A stretch of DNA of 64,000 bases, from the NCBI RefSeq assembly GCF_009725985.1, contig NZ_RCNR01000023.1, forward strand, positions 1 through 64,000, read 5' to 3'. The stretch is from Zobellia amurskyensis. GTDB taxonomy: Bacteria; Bacteroidota; Bacteroidia; Flavobacteriales; Flavobacteriaceae. This document shows positions 41,996-51,576 of the stretch, one piece after another; position 1 is the stretch's first letter, and each line of letters begins with the position of its first letter. Position numbers and translations under genes: made by a program. The notes under the pieces were generated by a model. That model was not told the DNA's origin. It made no database searches and saw only the letters and a list, made by a program, of their open reading frames with translations.

Positions 41996-42634
41996 CTACA
42001 AATTAAAATCCTTAAAATCCAAAGGATCAAAGTTTTTAAAATTCCCGTTCATTTCTATTGTCTTTTTGGTTCGGTTAACTTCGCTCAACATTGAAATGGT
42101 GGAAATTAAATGAGATTTCATAAATAACAATCGATCACATTCACTCGGCATTTGTAATAACTCGTATTCTTGATCAAACGAAAGCCCCATCTTGTGCACC
42201 AACACATAACTATTGAATTTCTCTAATGGCAAAGGGGTATAAGGCACGCCCATATGCTCATACAACTCATGTATTTTATCTAGTACTTCTTTTTTTAATG
42301 GTTTATCGGCATCTCTTACGCTATCTAAAAAACGGATAGTACCACCGGCATAAAGTTTTCCTTTCATTTGGCTCTCAAAACTTAAAATACGGAAAACTTG
42401 GCGTGCCACACAGGTTACATCCATAGAACCGTCATCATAGGTATTTACAATTTCTACCAATTGCACCTCTGTACCAAAAGTCATATTATCATGTATATAA
42501 ACAGGTATACCAAAGGTAACCGCTTCGTTTCTGCAGTCTTTTATCAGCTGCTTGTAGCGGTCTTCAAAAATATGTAGAGGCACTGTTTCGCCTGGAAAAA
42601 ATATGGATTGTAATGGTAATAAGGCCAGTTTCAT
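41996..42634 (-). CDS. Lon-protease N-terminal (substrate-binding) domain protein
   Basis: This 212-residue cytoplasmic protein consists mainly of the LON substrate-binding domain: LALLPLQSIFFPGETVPLHIFEDRYKQLIKDC at the start, then FGIPVYIHDN, VQLVEIVNTYDDGSMDVTCVARQVFRILSF, and a helical end. It has no ATPase or protease domain, so it is not Lon itself but a stand-alone LON-N protein, common in bacteria and of unclear role. It is a single gene with a divergent lysA neighbour. The start ATG gives the conserved MKLALLPLQ. Confidence 0.85.
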   Translation of the reverse strand: MKLALLPLQSIFFPGETVPLHIFEDRYKQLIKDCRNEAVTFGIPVYIHDNMTFGTEVQLVEIVNTYDDGSMDVTCVARQVFRILSFESQMKGKLYAGGTIRFLDSVRDADKPLKKEVLDKIHELYEHMGVPYTPLPLEKFNSYVLVHKMGLSFDQEYELLQMPSECDRLLFMKSHLISTISMLSEVNRTKKTIEMNGNFKNFDPLDFKDFNL

Positions 42635-42749
42635 AAAGTAATATTTGCTCTAAAAATACAACTGAAATGACTAACCACAAATTAATCTTTTCATCGCATA
42701 TGTTTTAAAAATAACAATTTGTTGTATTTTTCATAATTGTAATGGTTTT

Positions 42750-42781
42750 TTTGTCCATATGGGATTATCGGGCTAAATTTG
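42750..42781 (+). promoter_or_regulatory. Consensus promoter of lysA
   Basis: TTTG at 42750-42753 and TAAATTTG at 42774-42781 are 20 bp apart, a full match to the Bacteroidota housekeeping pattern TTTG, 17-23 bases, TAnnTTTG. Transcription should start near 42788. That lies after the first in-frame ATG (42742) and so favours ATG 42799 as the start of lysA. Confidence 0.8.
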
Positions 42782-42798
42782 CATTAAATACCGAAGAT

Positions 42799-44040
42799 AT
42801 GAATAATGCCGATTTGCTAAATATAGCAAAAACCTATGGAGACCCCGTTTACGTTTACGATTCGGAAAAAATAATTTCTCAATTTCAGAGACTTACAAAC
42901 GCATTTGGTAGCGTAAAGAAGTTAAAACTTAATTACGCCGCTAAAGCTTTATCCAATATTGCCATTCTTAAGCTAATGAACAGTTTGGGCAGTGGCCTGG
43001 ATACGGTTTCTATACAAGAGGTTCAATTGGGTCTTTTGGCAGGTTTTAAACCGGAATCCATCATTTTTACTCCTAACGGAGTTTCTTTGGAAGAAATAGA
43101 GGAAGCGTCCAAACTAGGGGTTCGCATTAACATAGATAACCTTTCTATTTTAGAGCAATTTGGCAGCAAACACCCAAATGTACCGGTGTGTATTCGTATC
43201 AACCCACATGTAATGGCGGGTGGTAACGCAAATATATCTGTAGGTCATATTGATTCAAAATTCGGCATCAGCATTCACCAGATTCCGCATTTGTTACGCA
43301 TTGTTAATGTTACCAACATGAACATTAATGGTATACACATGCATACCGGAAGTGACATTTTAGATATTGATGTTTTTCTTTATGCTTCCGAAATTCTTTT
43401 TGATACCGCTAAAAACTTCAAAAACCTAGATTTTATCGATTTTGGAAGTGGTTTTAAAGTACCTTATAAAGAAGGTGATATTGAAACCAATGTTGAAGAA
43501 TTGGGTAAAAAATTAGGTTCTCGTTTCAACGAGTTCTGTAAAGAATACGGAAAACAACTTACCCTTGCTTTTGAACCAGGAAAATTTTTGGTTAGCGAAG
43601 CGGGTAACTTCCTTGCTAAAGTAAATGTGGTAAAACAAACCACTTCTACCGTATTTGCAAGTATAGATTCTGGTTTTAACCATTTGATCAGACCCATGCT
43701 TTATGGAGCTACACATCGTATCATCAACATATCAAATCCGGAAGGTAGAGAACGTTACTACTCCGTGGTAGGCTATATTTGTGAGACCGATACGTTTGCT
43801 AGTAACAAAAGAATAAACGAAATAAGCGAAGGCGATATTCTTTGCTTCAAAAATGCAGGTGCATATTGCTTTACTATGGCCAGTAATTACAACTCCAGAT
43901 TTAGACCCGCAGAAGTACTTTGGCATGAAGGCAAAGCTATCTTAATTAGGGAACGAGAGACGTTTGATGACCTCATTAAACATCAAATAGATGTTAAAAA
44001 TCTCTTCGCTACCAAGAAGGAGAAGGCCTTAGCAAAATAA
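42799..44040 (+). CDS. lysA: Diaminopimelate decarboxylase
   Basis: This 413-residue PLP enzyme makes L-lysine from meso-diaminopimelate, the last step of lysine synthesis. The first part, with DPVYVYDSEK and KLNYAAKALSNIAILK, holds the PLP lysine. HMHTGSDILD, DFGSGFKVPY, and the substrate-binding ICETDTFASNK loop follow. The last carries the C-E-x-D/S motif whose cysteine acts from the second subunit. The frame is open from ATG 42742, but a consensus promoter lies inside that extension and MNNADLLNIAKTYGDPVYVYD is the usual N terminus, so ATG 42799 is used. The thioredoxin-like gene follows after 59 bp. Confidence 0.93.
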   Translation: MNNADLLNIAKTYGDPVYVYDSEKIISQFQRLTNAFGSVKKLKLNYAAKALSNIAILKLMNSLGSGLDTVSIQEVQLGLLAGFKPESIIFTPNGVSLEEIEEASKLGVRINIDNLSILEQFGSKHPNVPVCIRINPHVMAGGNANISVGHIDSKFGISIHQIPHLLRIVNVTNMNINGIHMHTGSDILDIDVFLYASEILFDTAKNFKNLDFIDFGSGFKVPYKEGDIETNVEELGKKLGSRFNEFCKEYGKQLTLAFEPGKFLVSEAGNFLAKVNVVKQTTSTVFASIDSGFNHLIRPMLYGATHRIINISNPEGRERYYSVVGYICETDTFASNKRINEISEGDILCFKNAGAYCFTMASNYNSRFRPAEVLWHEGKAILIRERETFDDLIKHQIDVKNLFATKKEKALAK

Positions 44041-44057
44041 ACTTGTTGGATTTTCGT

Positions 44058-44065
44058 TAGTTTTG
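44058..44065 (+). promoter_or_regulatory. -7 element TAGTTTTG before the thioredoxin-like gene
   Basis: This is a perfect TAnnTTTG match 34 bp upstream of the ATG at 44100. No TTTG lies at the proper distance upstream, so it is a partial promoter match in the short gap after lysA. Confidence 0.45.
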
Positions 44066-44099
44066 GTACATTAGTTGGACTAATACCGCAAAAATTAGA

Positions 44100-44633
44100 A
44101 TGAAAACACCCACCACATACGTCTTAAAATTTGTTCTGTTTGCTTTTATAGGGCTTACCATTACAACCATGAATGCCCAAGAGGTAAAATGGTTGAGCTG
44201 GAACGAAGCCGCTGAATTAATAGCATCAGAGAAAAATCCGAAGAAAATTTTTATAGATGTCTATACGGATTGGTGTGGATGGTGCAAAAAGATGGACAAG
44301 GATACCTTTCAAAATTCCGAAGTCGCCACTTACATGGCCGATAATTTCTATATGGTGAAGTTAGACGGCGAAGGTAAGGAGCCCATTGAATTCAAAGGGA
44401 AAACCTATAAATTCATACCTTCTGGAAGAAAAGGATACCATGAATTTGCCGCTGCGCTTATGCAGGGCAGACTAAGCTATCCTACAACTATCTTTCTTGA
44501 TGAAGAAATGAATATGCTTTCTCCTGTTCCCGGTTACCAAAAACCTGAGCCTTTCTTGAATATTGCCAAATACTTTGGTAATAATATATATAAAGACCAA
44601 GACTGGAAAACTTACGCCGGCGAAAGTAAATAG
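44100..44633 (+). CDS. Periplasmic thioredoxin-fold protein
   Basis: This 177-residue exported protein has a signal peptide (1 to about 26, ending TMNAQ), then a thioredoxin-like domain of the DUF255/SoxW-like type. The active site is WCGWC (in FIDVYTDWCGWCKKMDKDTF, near residues 59-63). A helix follows (VATYMADNFYMVKLDGEG), and the cis-proline region is YPTTIFLDEEMN. The WCGWCK site fits a periplasmic reductant or thiol-disulfide oxidoreductase such as those serving cytochrome maturation or protein repair. The exact partner is unknown. A good terminator follows. Confidence 0.85.
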   Translation: MKTPTTYVLKFVLFAFIGLTITTMNAQEVKWLSWNEAAELIASEKNPKKIFIDVYTDWCGWCKKMDKDTFQNSEVATYMADNFYMVKLDGEGKEPIEFKGKTYKFIPSGRKGYHEFAAALMQGRLSYPTTIFLDEEMNMLSPVPGYQKPEPFLNIAKYFGNNIYKDQDWKTYAGESK

Positions 44634-44667
44634 AGTTTCATAAAAGAGAGACATATTAAAACATTTT

Positions 44668-44706
44668 AAAACCCCGATATTGTAAAATAGTATCAGGGTT
44701 TTTTAT
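44668..44706 (+). terminator. Terminator after the thioredoxin-like gene
   Basis: AAAACCC plus GATA (44668-44679) pairs with TATC plus GGGTTTT (44691-44702) with one mismatch, followed by a T run. It lies 34 bp after the stop and isolates the gene from the M1 aminopeptidase gene. Confidence 0.85.
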
Positions 44707-44801
44707 TGACCAAAAGTTAGATTAGTTAAACCTCTTGTATTCGTTTTTACTTTTGACTACTTTCATTTCACCAAAGTCAATCTTCCGTGTTTTAAAAGTT
44801 C

Positions 44802-47384
44802 ATGAAAATACTCTACATCACCTTAGTTTCCGCCCTACTTCTCTTTTCTTGTGAAAACAACAAAAACAAAGTATCACAAATAGAAGATGGAGTTTCGTTA
44901 GAATTAGCCACTTATAGAAAAACTCAAGTTTCCAATGTTAATTATCAGCTTGATTTTCAAATTCCAAAAGAGAAAACAGAACCCATACCTTCTAAATTGG
45001 TTCTGAGCTTTCAAATATCTAATCTAGACGCTCCGTTACTTCTCGATTTTAAGGAAAAAAGTTCTAATTTAAAATCGATTTTGGTCAATACCAAAGCCGT
45101 AGCAATAGCCCACGAACATGAGCACATTAAAATAGCTTCCAAACATCTTAAAATTGGAGAGAACACCATAGAAATTGACTTTATAGCCGGCGAATCATCT
45201 TTAAACCGAAACCAAAACTATTTATACACACTTTTAGTTCCAGATCGTGCCCGGACGCTTTTCCCCTGTTTTGACCAACCCAATATAAAGGCTACCTACT
45301 CTTTGGCTATTACTGCACCAAAAGATTGGGCCGTTTTATGCGGAGCTCCGGAAATAAGCAAACAAGACAGTAATGGGTTTACTACTCACCATTTTGCCGA
45401 AACGGATTTAATGAGTACCTATCTATTCTCGTTTGTAGCCGGTGAATTCGCCGTTACCCAATATAACCCGGGTGATTTTGACATGACTATGTTGTACAGG
45501 GAAACCGATAAGGAAAAAATCACTTACAGTACCGATACTATTTTTAACCTGCATCAACAGTCTTTAAGTTTTCTAGAGGAGTATACCAATCAAAAATTTC
45601 CTTTTCAAAAATTAGATTTCGCTACAATACCTGGTTATCAATACGGGGGAATGGAACATGTAGGTGCCGTGCAATACAAAGAAAGTGCCTTGTTTTTAGA
45701 CGAAACTTCTACCGAAAACGAGAAACTAAGAAGACTTAAACTTATAGCCCATGAAACAAGCCATATGTGGTTTGGGGATTTAGTAACTATGGACTGGTTC
45801 AATGATGTTTGGATGAAAGAAGTGTTCGCCAATTTTATAGCCGATAAAATAGCCAACCCCGCTTTTCCTGATATTAACCATGACCTTTCTTTTATGACCA
45901 CTCACTACCCTAGAGCCTATAGTGAAGATAGAACCAAAGGGTCCAATCCTATTCGCCAAGAATTGAACAACCTTAACAATGCAGGTTCGTTATACGGAAG
46001 CATCATCTATAGCAAAACCCCCATTATGATGCGGCAGCTAGAAATTGTTTTGGGCAAGGAGGTTTTTCAAAAAGGAGTACAAGAGTATATCAAAACCTAC
46101 AGCAACAGCAATGCCACGTGGAACGACCTCATAGAAATACTGGCAGAAAACACAGATATTGACGTTCAGAAATGGAGCGAAACCTGGGTAAATGCTGCTG
46201 GACGCCCCATATTTCATGAACAAATAGTCTATGATGATAATGAGAATATATCCTCTTTTGAAATAAGCCAAACTGCAGAAGACGACAGTTACCATGTATG
46301 GCCTCAAACTTTTGACCTAACCTTGGTGTATAAGGACAGTTTACAAAACATTTCGGTAGATATGAAAAGCAGCAGCGTTAATCTTCACGAAGCCATAGGT
46401 AAACCAAAACCTCTATCTATTATCTATAATTCTAACGGTATGGGTTATGGCATTTTTCCTATGTACGCCATAAAAGACCAAACGGCTCCGCGAATTGAAG
46501 ACGATATTACCCGGGGCTATATGTTTATCAATACCTATGAGAACTCTTTAAAAGGAGTGGTTGCCCCAACCGATGCACTAGAATTCTACCGCCAGAATTT
46601 AATTATTGAAAAAAATGAGCTTTTAACCAATCTCTTGTCAGGTTACATTACCACTATTTTTTGGAAATACCTTTCGCCTGAAGAAAGAACAGCGTACCAA
46701 CCACTTCTTGCAGATATCCTCTGGTCTCAATTACAAATGGAGATACCTTCTAATGTGAAGAAGACCTTATTTTCTACTTTCCGTTCAATTGCCTACTCGG
46801 AGAAATCAAGAGAACAATTGTATGAGGTTTGGCATAAAGATATAACCTTACCGAACTTAAAGCTAAATACAGACGATTATACTAGAATGGCAAAAAGTCT
46901 AGCACTGTTTAACCATCCAGAGCACCAAAGCATTATACAGGAAACCCAAAAAGCTTTAGAGAACCCGGATAAATTGGCAGAATTCAATTTTTTACTTCCC
47001 TCGTTATCAAATGATGTAGATGTTAGAAATCGTTTTTTTAAATCTCTTACAGATGAAAAAAACCGACAGAAAGAATCATGGGCTCTGAATGCCTTAAGCA
47101 ACTTAAATCATCCTTTACGTGAAAAAGAAAGTCTTAAAAACCTGAGAGTAAGCCTTGATTTATTGGAGGAGGTTCAAAAAACAGGGGATATTTTCTTTCC
47201 GAAAGGGTGGCTGAACAATACCATCGGCAGACATACGTCTGCCGAGGCTTATTCTATTTTAGATAATTTCCTAACTGAGAATCCTAATTTAAAACCGACG
47301 CTATTGAGCAAACTCATGCAAGCCTCGGACGACCTTTACAGGGTACGTTTATTAAATGAGAAAAAAACAAAGCAAAATAAATAA
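44802..47384 (+). CDS. M1 family aminopeptidase, lipoprotein
   Basis: This 860-residue zinc exopeptidase removes N-terminal residues from peptides. It has a lipoprotein signal (LLLFSCENN; cysteine near residue 17), so it is anchored in the envelope rather than cytoplasmic. The catalytic domain has GGMEHVGAVQY, a variant of the usual GAMEN box, and the zinc site HETSHMWFGDLVTMDWFNDVWMKE: HExxH followed 18 residues later by a glutamate. A long alpha-helical C-terminal domain follows (about 480-860), as in ERAP and PepN-type enzymes. Extracellular peptide use fits this marine heterotroph. It converges with guaB and leaves a 23-bp gap. Confidence 0.9.
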   Translation: MKILYITLVSALLLFSCENNKNKVSQIEDGVSLELATYRKTQVSNVNYQLDFQIPKEKTEPIPSKLVLSFQISNLDAPLLLDFKEKSSNLKSILVNTKAVAIAHEHEHIKIASKHLKIGENTIEIDFIAGESSLNRNQNYLYTLLVPDRARTLFPCFDQPNIKATYSLAITAPKDWAVLCGAPEISKQDSNGFTTHHFAETDLMSTYLFSFVAGEFAVTQYNPGDFDMTMLYRETDKEKITYSTDTIFNLHQQSLSFLEEYTNQKFPFQKLDFATIPGYQYGGMEHVGAVQYKESALFLDETSTENEKLRRLKLIAHETSHMWFGDLVTMDWFNDVWMKEVFANFIADKIANPAFPDINHDLSFMTTHYPRAYSEDRTKGSNPIRQELNNLNNAGSLYGSIIYSKTPIMMRQLEIVLGKEVFQKGVQEYIKTYSNSNATWNDLIEILAENTDIDVQKWSETWVNAAGRPIFHEQIVYDDNENISSFEISQTAEDDSYHVWPQTFDLTLVYKDSLQNISVDMKSSSVNLHEAIGKPKPLSIIYNSNGMGYGIFPMYAIKDQTAPRIEDDITRGYMFINTYENSLKGVVAPTDALEFYRQNLIIEKNELLTNLLSGYITTIFWKYLSPEERTAYQPLLADILWSQLQMEIPSNVKKTLFSTFRSIAYSEKSREQLYEVWHKDITLPNLKLNTDDYTRMAKSLALFNHPEHQSIIQETQKALENPDKLAEFNFLLPSLSNDVDVRNRFFKSLTDEKNRQKESWALNALSNLNHPLREKESLKNLRVSLDLLEEVQKTGDIFFPKGWLNNTIGRHTSAEAYSILDNFLTENPNLKPTLLSKLMQASDDLYRVRLLNEKKTKQNK

Positions 47385-47407
47385 CTACTGCTTTTCACTA
47401 TACTGGA

Positions 47408-48880
47408 TTATCTACTGTAGTTAGGCGATTCTTTAGTAATAGTTACATCATGAGGATGGCTTTCGTTAATACCGCTAGCGGTAATCTTTACAAAACGTCC
47501 ATTTTCCTTTAGCGCATCAATATCTTTTGCTCCACAGTAGCCCATACCAGCACGAAGACCACCTACAAATTGGTGAATACTCTCGTACAGTTCACCTTTG
47601 TAAGGAACACGCCCCACAATACCTTCTGGAACCAACTTCTTAATATCATCTTCAACATCCTGAAAGTATCTGTCTTTACTACCTTCTTTCATGGCCTCAA
47701 CAGAACCCATGCCTCGGTACGATTTGAACTTTCTACCTTCATAGATGATAGTTTCACCCGGAGACTCTTTTGTACCTGCAAGAAGGGACCCTAACATAAC
47801 GGTATCCGCACCGGCAGCAATAGCCTTAGGAATATCACCCGTATAACGGATTCCTCCATCGGCAATAACCGGAACACCCGAACCTTTAATAGCCGCAGCC
47901 ACTTCCAACACAGCTGAAAACTGAGGAAAACCTACACCTGCCACAATACGGGTTGTACAAATAGAACCTGGACCTATACCCACTTTTACGGCATCCGCAC
48001 CTGCTTCTACCAAATATTTAGCGGCTTCACCTGTAGCAATGTTACCTACAATAACGTCCAAGTCCGGGAATTTCTTTTTCACAGCTTTTAGAACAGACAC
48101 CACACCTTTGGTATGACCGTGAGCAGTATCAATAACCACCGCATCTACTCCAGCATTTACCAATGCTTCTGCCCTATCTACAGCATCTGGCGTAACACCA
48201 ATGGCCGCAGCCACTCGTAACCTTCCGTAAGTATCTTTATTTGCTATTGGCTTTTGAGTAAGTTTGGTAATGTCTCTAAAAGTAATAAGACCTACCAGCT
48301 TATAATCCTTGTCAACTACAGGGAGTTTTTCAATTTTATTTTCTTGAAGAATATCTTCGGCTTGTGCCAATGAAGTACCCTCGCTTACCGTAACCAAATT
48401 CTTAGTGGTCATCACTTCAGAAATTGGACGGTCATTATTTTTTTCAAAACGAAGATCTCTATTGGTAACAATACCAATTAATTTGCCTTCATCATCTACA
48501 ATAGGAATTCCGCCAATGCTAAATTCTTTCATATTCGCTTTTGCATCGCGAACAAAAGAATTTAATGGTAAAGTAACAGGATCAATGATCATACCACTTT
48601 CTGCACGTTTAACTTTACGTACTTTAATGGCCTGTTGTGCAATGGTCATATTTTTATGAAGCACACCAATACCTCCTTCTTGCGCAATGGCAATGGCCAT
48701 TCGCGATTCCGTAACCGTATCCATAGCTGCCGAAACGACCGGTACGTTTATGGTAATATTACGTGTAAATTTGGTTTGAATATTAACTTCTCTTGGGAGT
48801 ACTTCAGAAAAGGCGGGGACTAAGAGTACGTCATCATAAGTGAGACCTTCTCCAACAATTTTATTCAGGTGGGCTTCCAT
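47408..48880 (-). CDS. guaB: Inosine-5'-monophosphate dehydrogenase
   Basis: This 490-residue enzyme performs IMP + NAD+ = XMP + NADH, the committed step to GMP. It starts [21 protein letters not shown], contains a pair of CBS domains (about 95-210; [15 protein letters not shown]), [15 protein letters not shown] with the catalytic cysteine, and the flap region ([10 protein letters not shown], then KDRYFQ). Length is normal. The open frame continues to a TTG at 48907, but ATG 48880 is chosen because MEAHLNKI is the natural start and a TACATTTG promoter element on the minus strand covers the upstream part. Confidence 0.97.
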   Translation of the reverse strand: MEAHLNKIVGEGLTYDDVLLVPAFSEVLPREVNIQTKFTRNITINVPVVSAAMDTVTESRMAIAIAQEGGIGVLHKNMTIAQQAIKVRKVKRAESGMIIDPVTLPLNSFVRDAKANMKEFSIGGIPIVDDEGKLIGIVTNRDLRFEKNNDRPISEVMTTKNLVTVSEGTSLAQAEDILQENKIEKLPVVDKDYKLVGLITFRDITKLTQKPIANKDTYGRLRVAAAIGVTPDAVDRAEALVNAGVDAVVIDTAHGHTKGVVSVLKAVKKKFPDLDVIVGNIATGEAAKYLVEAGADAVKVGIGPGSICTTRIVAGVGFPQFSAVLEVAAAIKGSGVPVIADGGIRYTGDIPKAIAAGADTVMLGSLLAGTKESPGETIIYEGRKFKSYRGMGSVEAMKEGSKDRYFQDVEDDIKKLVPEGIVGRVPYKGELYESIHQFVGGLRAGMGYCGAKDIDALKENGRFVKITASGINESHPHDVTITKESPNYSR

Positions 48881-48904
48881 AGCAATTAAAGATTTAATTG
48901 CGTG

Positions 48905-48912
48905 CAAATGTA
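48905..48912 (-). promoter_or_regulatory. -7 element of guaB
   Basis: The minus strand reads TACATTTG, a perfect TAnnTTTG match ending 24 bp before the guaB ATG. No -33 TTTG was found at the expected distance. It supports the start at 48880 rather than the upstream TTG. Confidence 0.5.
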
Positions 48913-49101
48913 GTAAAATTAATTGGTTATCACCTCATTATCAATTCTGGGTTACCGCTAAACTTAATCATGCAGAAATCACCCACAATCCTCTGACGAA
49001 TATCTTTAAATCACATCAAAAAAAACATCGCCTAATTTTCTTTAAATCGATATAATAAGGAAAGCTATATCTCAGTTAAGAAATTACATTCTGGAACATT
49101 C

Positions 49102-51576
49102 TTATAATTTAAGCTGAAGCGTGGTGTAAAATGTTCTGGGTTCCGATGGAATAATACCTGGCCCTGGATACCCCGTAGCTCTTCGGGTGAAGTATGAATT
49201 ATCTAACAGGTTGTTGACCCCTGCTTCCAGCTTCCATTTTTTGTAGGTGTAAGAAAGCGAAAAATCTAAAATATCATACGCCGGAATTTCCCCTTCTATG
49301 CCTCTCTGGTTATCATTTACATCTTGCAACGCATTGGTAGCATCTGTAAACTGCTTATCAAAATACGTATACTGCAAGCTTCCCAACAGGTTTCCATAGC
49401 CAAAGTTCAAACCTGTCTTAAGGTTTACCTTTGGAATAAATTCTACCTCTTTACCTTCTACATTGTTCCTTTCGGAAGAAAGATATTCAGATTGTGTCAA
49501 CGCCAAATTGGCGAAATAATTCAGTTTCACCTTATCTGACTGCGGAAAGAAAGTTTCTTTTAAGCTCCAATTGGCAAAACTCTCCAGCCCATAAATAAAG
49601 GCGGTTCCTATATTTCCCCGCGCCCTTAACAGCCTACCTGTAGAAACTTCTTCCCCTGCTGCATTAACCTGTGTTTCTTCTTTTAGAATTTCTCCCAACC
49701 TATTATCATAATATAGACCATACACACTTACATCGTACGAAAGAATATCTTTAAACCTTCCCCTAGCACCAAAATCTGCCGTAAAACCGTCTTCATCAGA
49801 AATGTTCGGGTCTACTTGAAAAGAAGGGTTTACTACACGTATATCACTAAAGGTTACGGAACGGTAATTTTGCGAAAAGTTACCGTACAGTTCTACGCTT
49901 GGCGATAACTTATATGTAGCGCCCAACCCCAATAAAACAAAAGTTCTATCAAAAACCCTATTATCTTCTATTTCTCTATTCAATAATGGGTTACCCGCCA
50001 AGTCCAAAGTAATTTCGCGATAGCTTCCTATACTCTCCGTTTTTATGTGCTCTAACCGGAATCCTGGTGTTACGGCCAATCTATCTGAAAGATTGAAAAT
50101 ATTTTCGCCAAAAAAAGCGACATTAAAATTGGGGAAATTAAACTGGGATTGTCTTTCGTAATTAGGAAAATCTACATCGGCAAACGTAAAATCCGCATCG
50201 GCCGCGGCAGTACCGGGCCCTTGCCTCTGGTCATTATTCGTTTTATAAATTTTAGAACCCAACAAAAGCGCAGATTCATTCCCCCCTAAATTATAACGGG
50301 TCAATACTCTCGCCTCTGCTCCCCAGTTACTAAAATCATCTATCAATAATTCTCGTGCCTCGGCTATATTATCTTCTTGTGAAACCCTATTAGTTCTAAA
50401 TCCTAACGCCCTACGGGATGCATTCAAACCAAAAACGTTTAAGCTAAAATCTGTCTTGGTAGAAAACGCATGGTCTAAGCGGAACGAGTACAAACGCCAA
50501 TCTACCTCAAACCAGTTTCGGTCGCGATTGCTAAAAGTTGGGTCTTCGTAAAATTGGGCGTCTGTCAATCCGCCAGGCTGTTTGGCCAAATAATGCATAA
50601 ATGTAGTTTCCAAACTAATCTTTGTCTTATCTGAAATTTCATAACCCAGATGAGTGAAATAATTCTTGCTATTAAAGTTGGAGTTTGATCTAAAACCGTT
50701 ACCATCTTTATAATTTAGGTAGGTGTAATAACTGAATTTACCCACCGTACCACTCAAACTATTGAAGCTCGTAAATAAGTCGTATGAACCAACGGTCTGG
50801 CGAGAAATAAGCTCTATTTCCTTATTTGGATTCGGCTTTTTGAATTTAAAATTAATCAAACCGCCAAATTGAGTGCCATACTGTAAAGAAGCGGCGCCAC
50901 GCACCACCTGAATTTCCTCAAGGGATTCAGCGGGCGGTGTATAATAACTTTCAGGATAACCCAGTACATCTGCACTAATATCATATCCGTTTTGGCGTGT
51001 GTTAAAATTAGCGGTACGGTTAGGGTCCAATCCCCTTCCTCCTATATTCAACTGCAAACCGGCATCACCATTGTCATAAATATTCAAACCTACAACCTGA
51101 CTGTAAATTTGTCTTGCATTGTTGGCCGCAAGGTTTCCCGTTAGACCTTCCAAAAGAACTACTTCAGTTTTCTTTCCTGCATATATAGCGGTACCCTCTA
51201 CCTTTTTTAGCTGTTTTAAAGCGAATACTTTTTCCCGCCTTTCAGTTAAAACAACTTCCGAAAGGGCCTGTGATTTGATACGTTGTAGTTGAACGTTGAG
51301 ATTGAAGGCCGTGTCAAAAGTCAATTCCTTTTCATAGACTTCATATTCAAAGGCGAACACCACTAAAGTATATTTCCCTCCAGGGATATCAGGAAAACTA
51401 AACTTCCCATCTACCTCTGTAGTCCTTAAAAGCCGAAGCTCCTTTAGGTACACCTCGGCATCTTGCACAGGATTGCCTTTCTCATCCGTAACGTTTCCGG
51501 TTATATCAATCTGACTAACCACGGTGAACGAGGTTAAGATTACTATGAATATGATACTAAATTCCCTTAATTTCAT
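49102..51576 (-). CDS. FecA-like TonB-dependent receptor of the metal operon
   Basis: This 824-residue outer-membrane receptor has a signal peptide (ending TVVSQ), a carboxypeptidase-regulatory-like domain (ITGNVTDEKGNPVQDAEVYL), and a plug with ARQIYSQVVGLNIYDNGD, GGRGLDPNRTANFNTRQNGYDI and VVRGAASLQYGTQFGGLINF. These resemble the Fe(III)-dicitrate type receptors. A barrel follows and ends in FYTTLQLKL. The gene overlaps the end of the HTTM gene by 20 bp and is last in the DUF4856 - imelysin - HTTM - receptor operon, so translation is probably coupled. Iron or an iron chelate is the likely ligand, inferred from the imelysin neighbour and the receptor type. Heme or another metal is possible. 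Confidence 0.88.
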   Translation of the reverse strand: MKLREFSIIFIVILTSFTVVSQIDITGNVTDEKGNPVQDAEVYLKELRLLRTTEVDGKFSFPDIPGGKYTLVVFAFEYEVYEKELTFDTAFNLNVQLQRIKSQALSEVVLTERREKVFALKQLKKVEGTAIYAGKKTEVVLLEGLTGNLAANNARQIYSQVVGLNIYDNGDAGLQLNIGGRGLDPNRTANFNTRQNGYDISADVLGYPESYYTPPAESLEEIQVVRGAASLQYGTQFGGLINFKFKKPNPNKEIELISRQTVGSYDLFTSFNSLSGTVGKFSYYTYLNYKDGNGFRSNSNFNSKNYFTHLGYEISDKTKISLETTFMHYLAKQPGGLTDAQFYEDPTFSNRDRNWFEVDWRLYSFRLDHAFSTKTDFSLNVFGLNASRRALGFRTNRVSQEDNIAEARELLIDDFSNWGAEARVLTRYNLGGNESALLLGSKIYKTNNDQRQGPGTAAADADFTFADVDFPNYERQSQFNFPNFNVAFFGENIFNLSDRLAVTPGFRLEHIKTESIGSYREITLDLAGNPLLNREIEDNRVFDRTFVLLGLGATYKLSPSVELYGNFSQNYRSVTFSDIRVVNPSFQVDPNISDEDGFTADFGARGRFKDILSYDVSVYGLYYDNRLGEILKEETQVNAAGEEVSTGRLLRARGNIGTAFIYGLESFANWSLKETFFPQSDKVKLNYFANLALTQSEYLSSERNNVEGKEVEFIPKVNLKTGLNFGYGNLLGSLQYTYFDKQFTDATNALQDVNDNQRGIEGEIPAYDILDFSLSYTYKKWKLEAGVNNLLDNSYFTRRATGYPGPGIIPSEPRTFYTTLQLKL

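Noticed and set aside
48881-48907. TTG start for a longer guaB product
   Set aside because: A TACATTTG element on the minus strand covers this stretch, and ATG 48880 gives the normal start.
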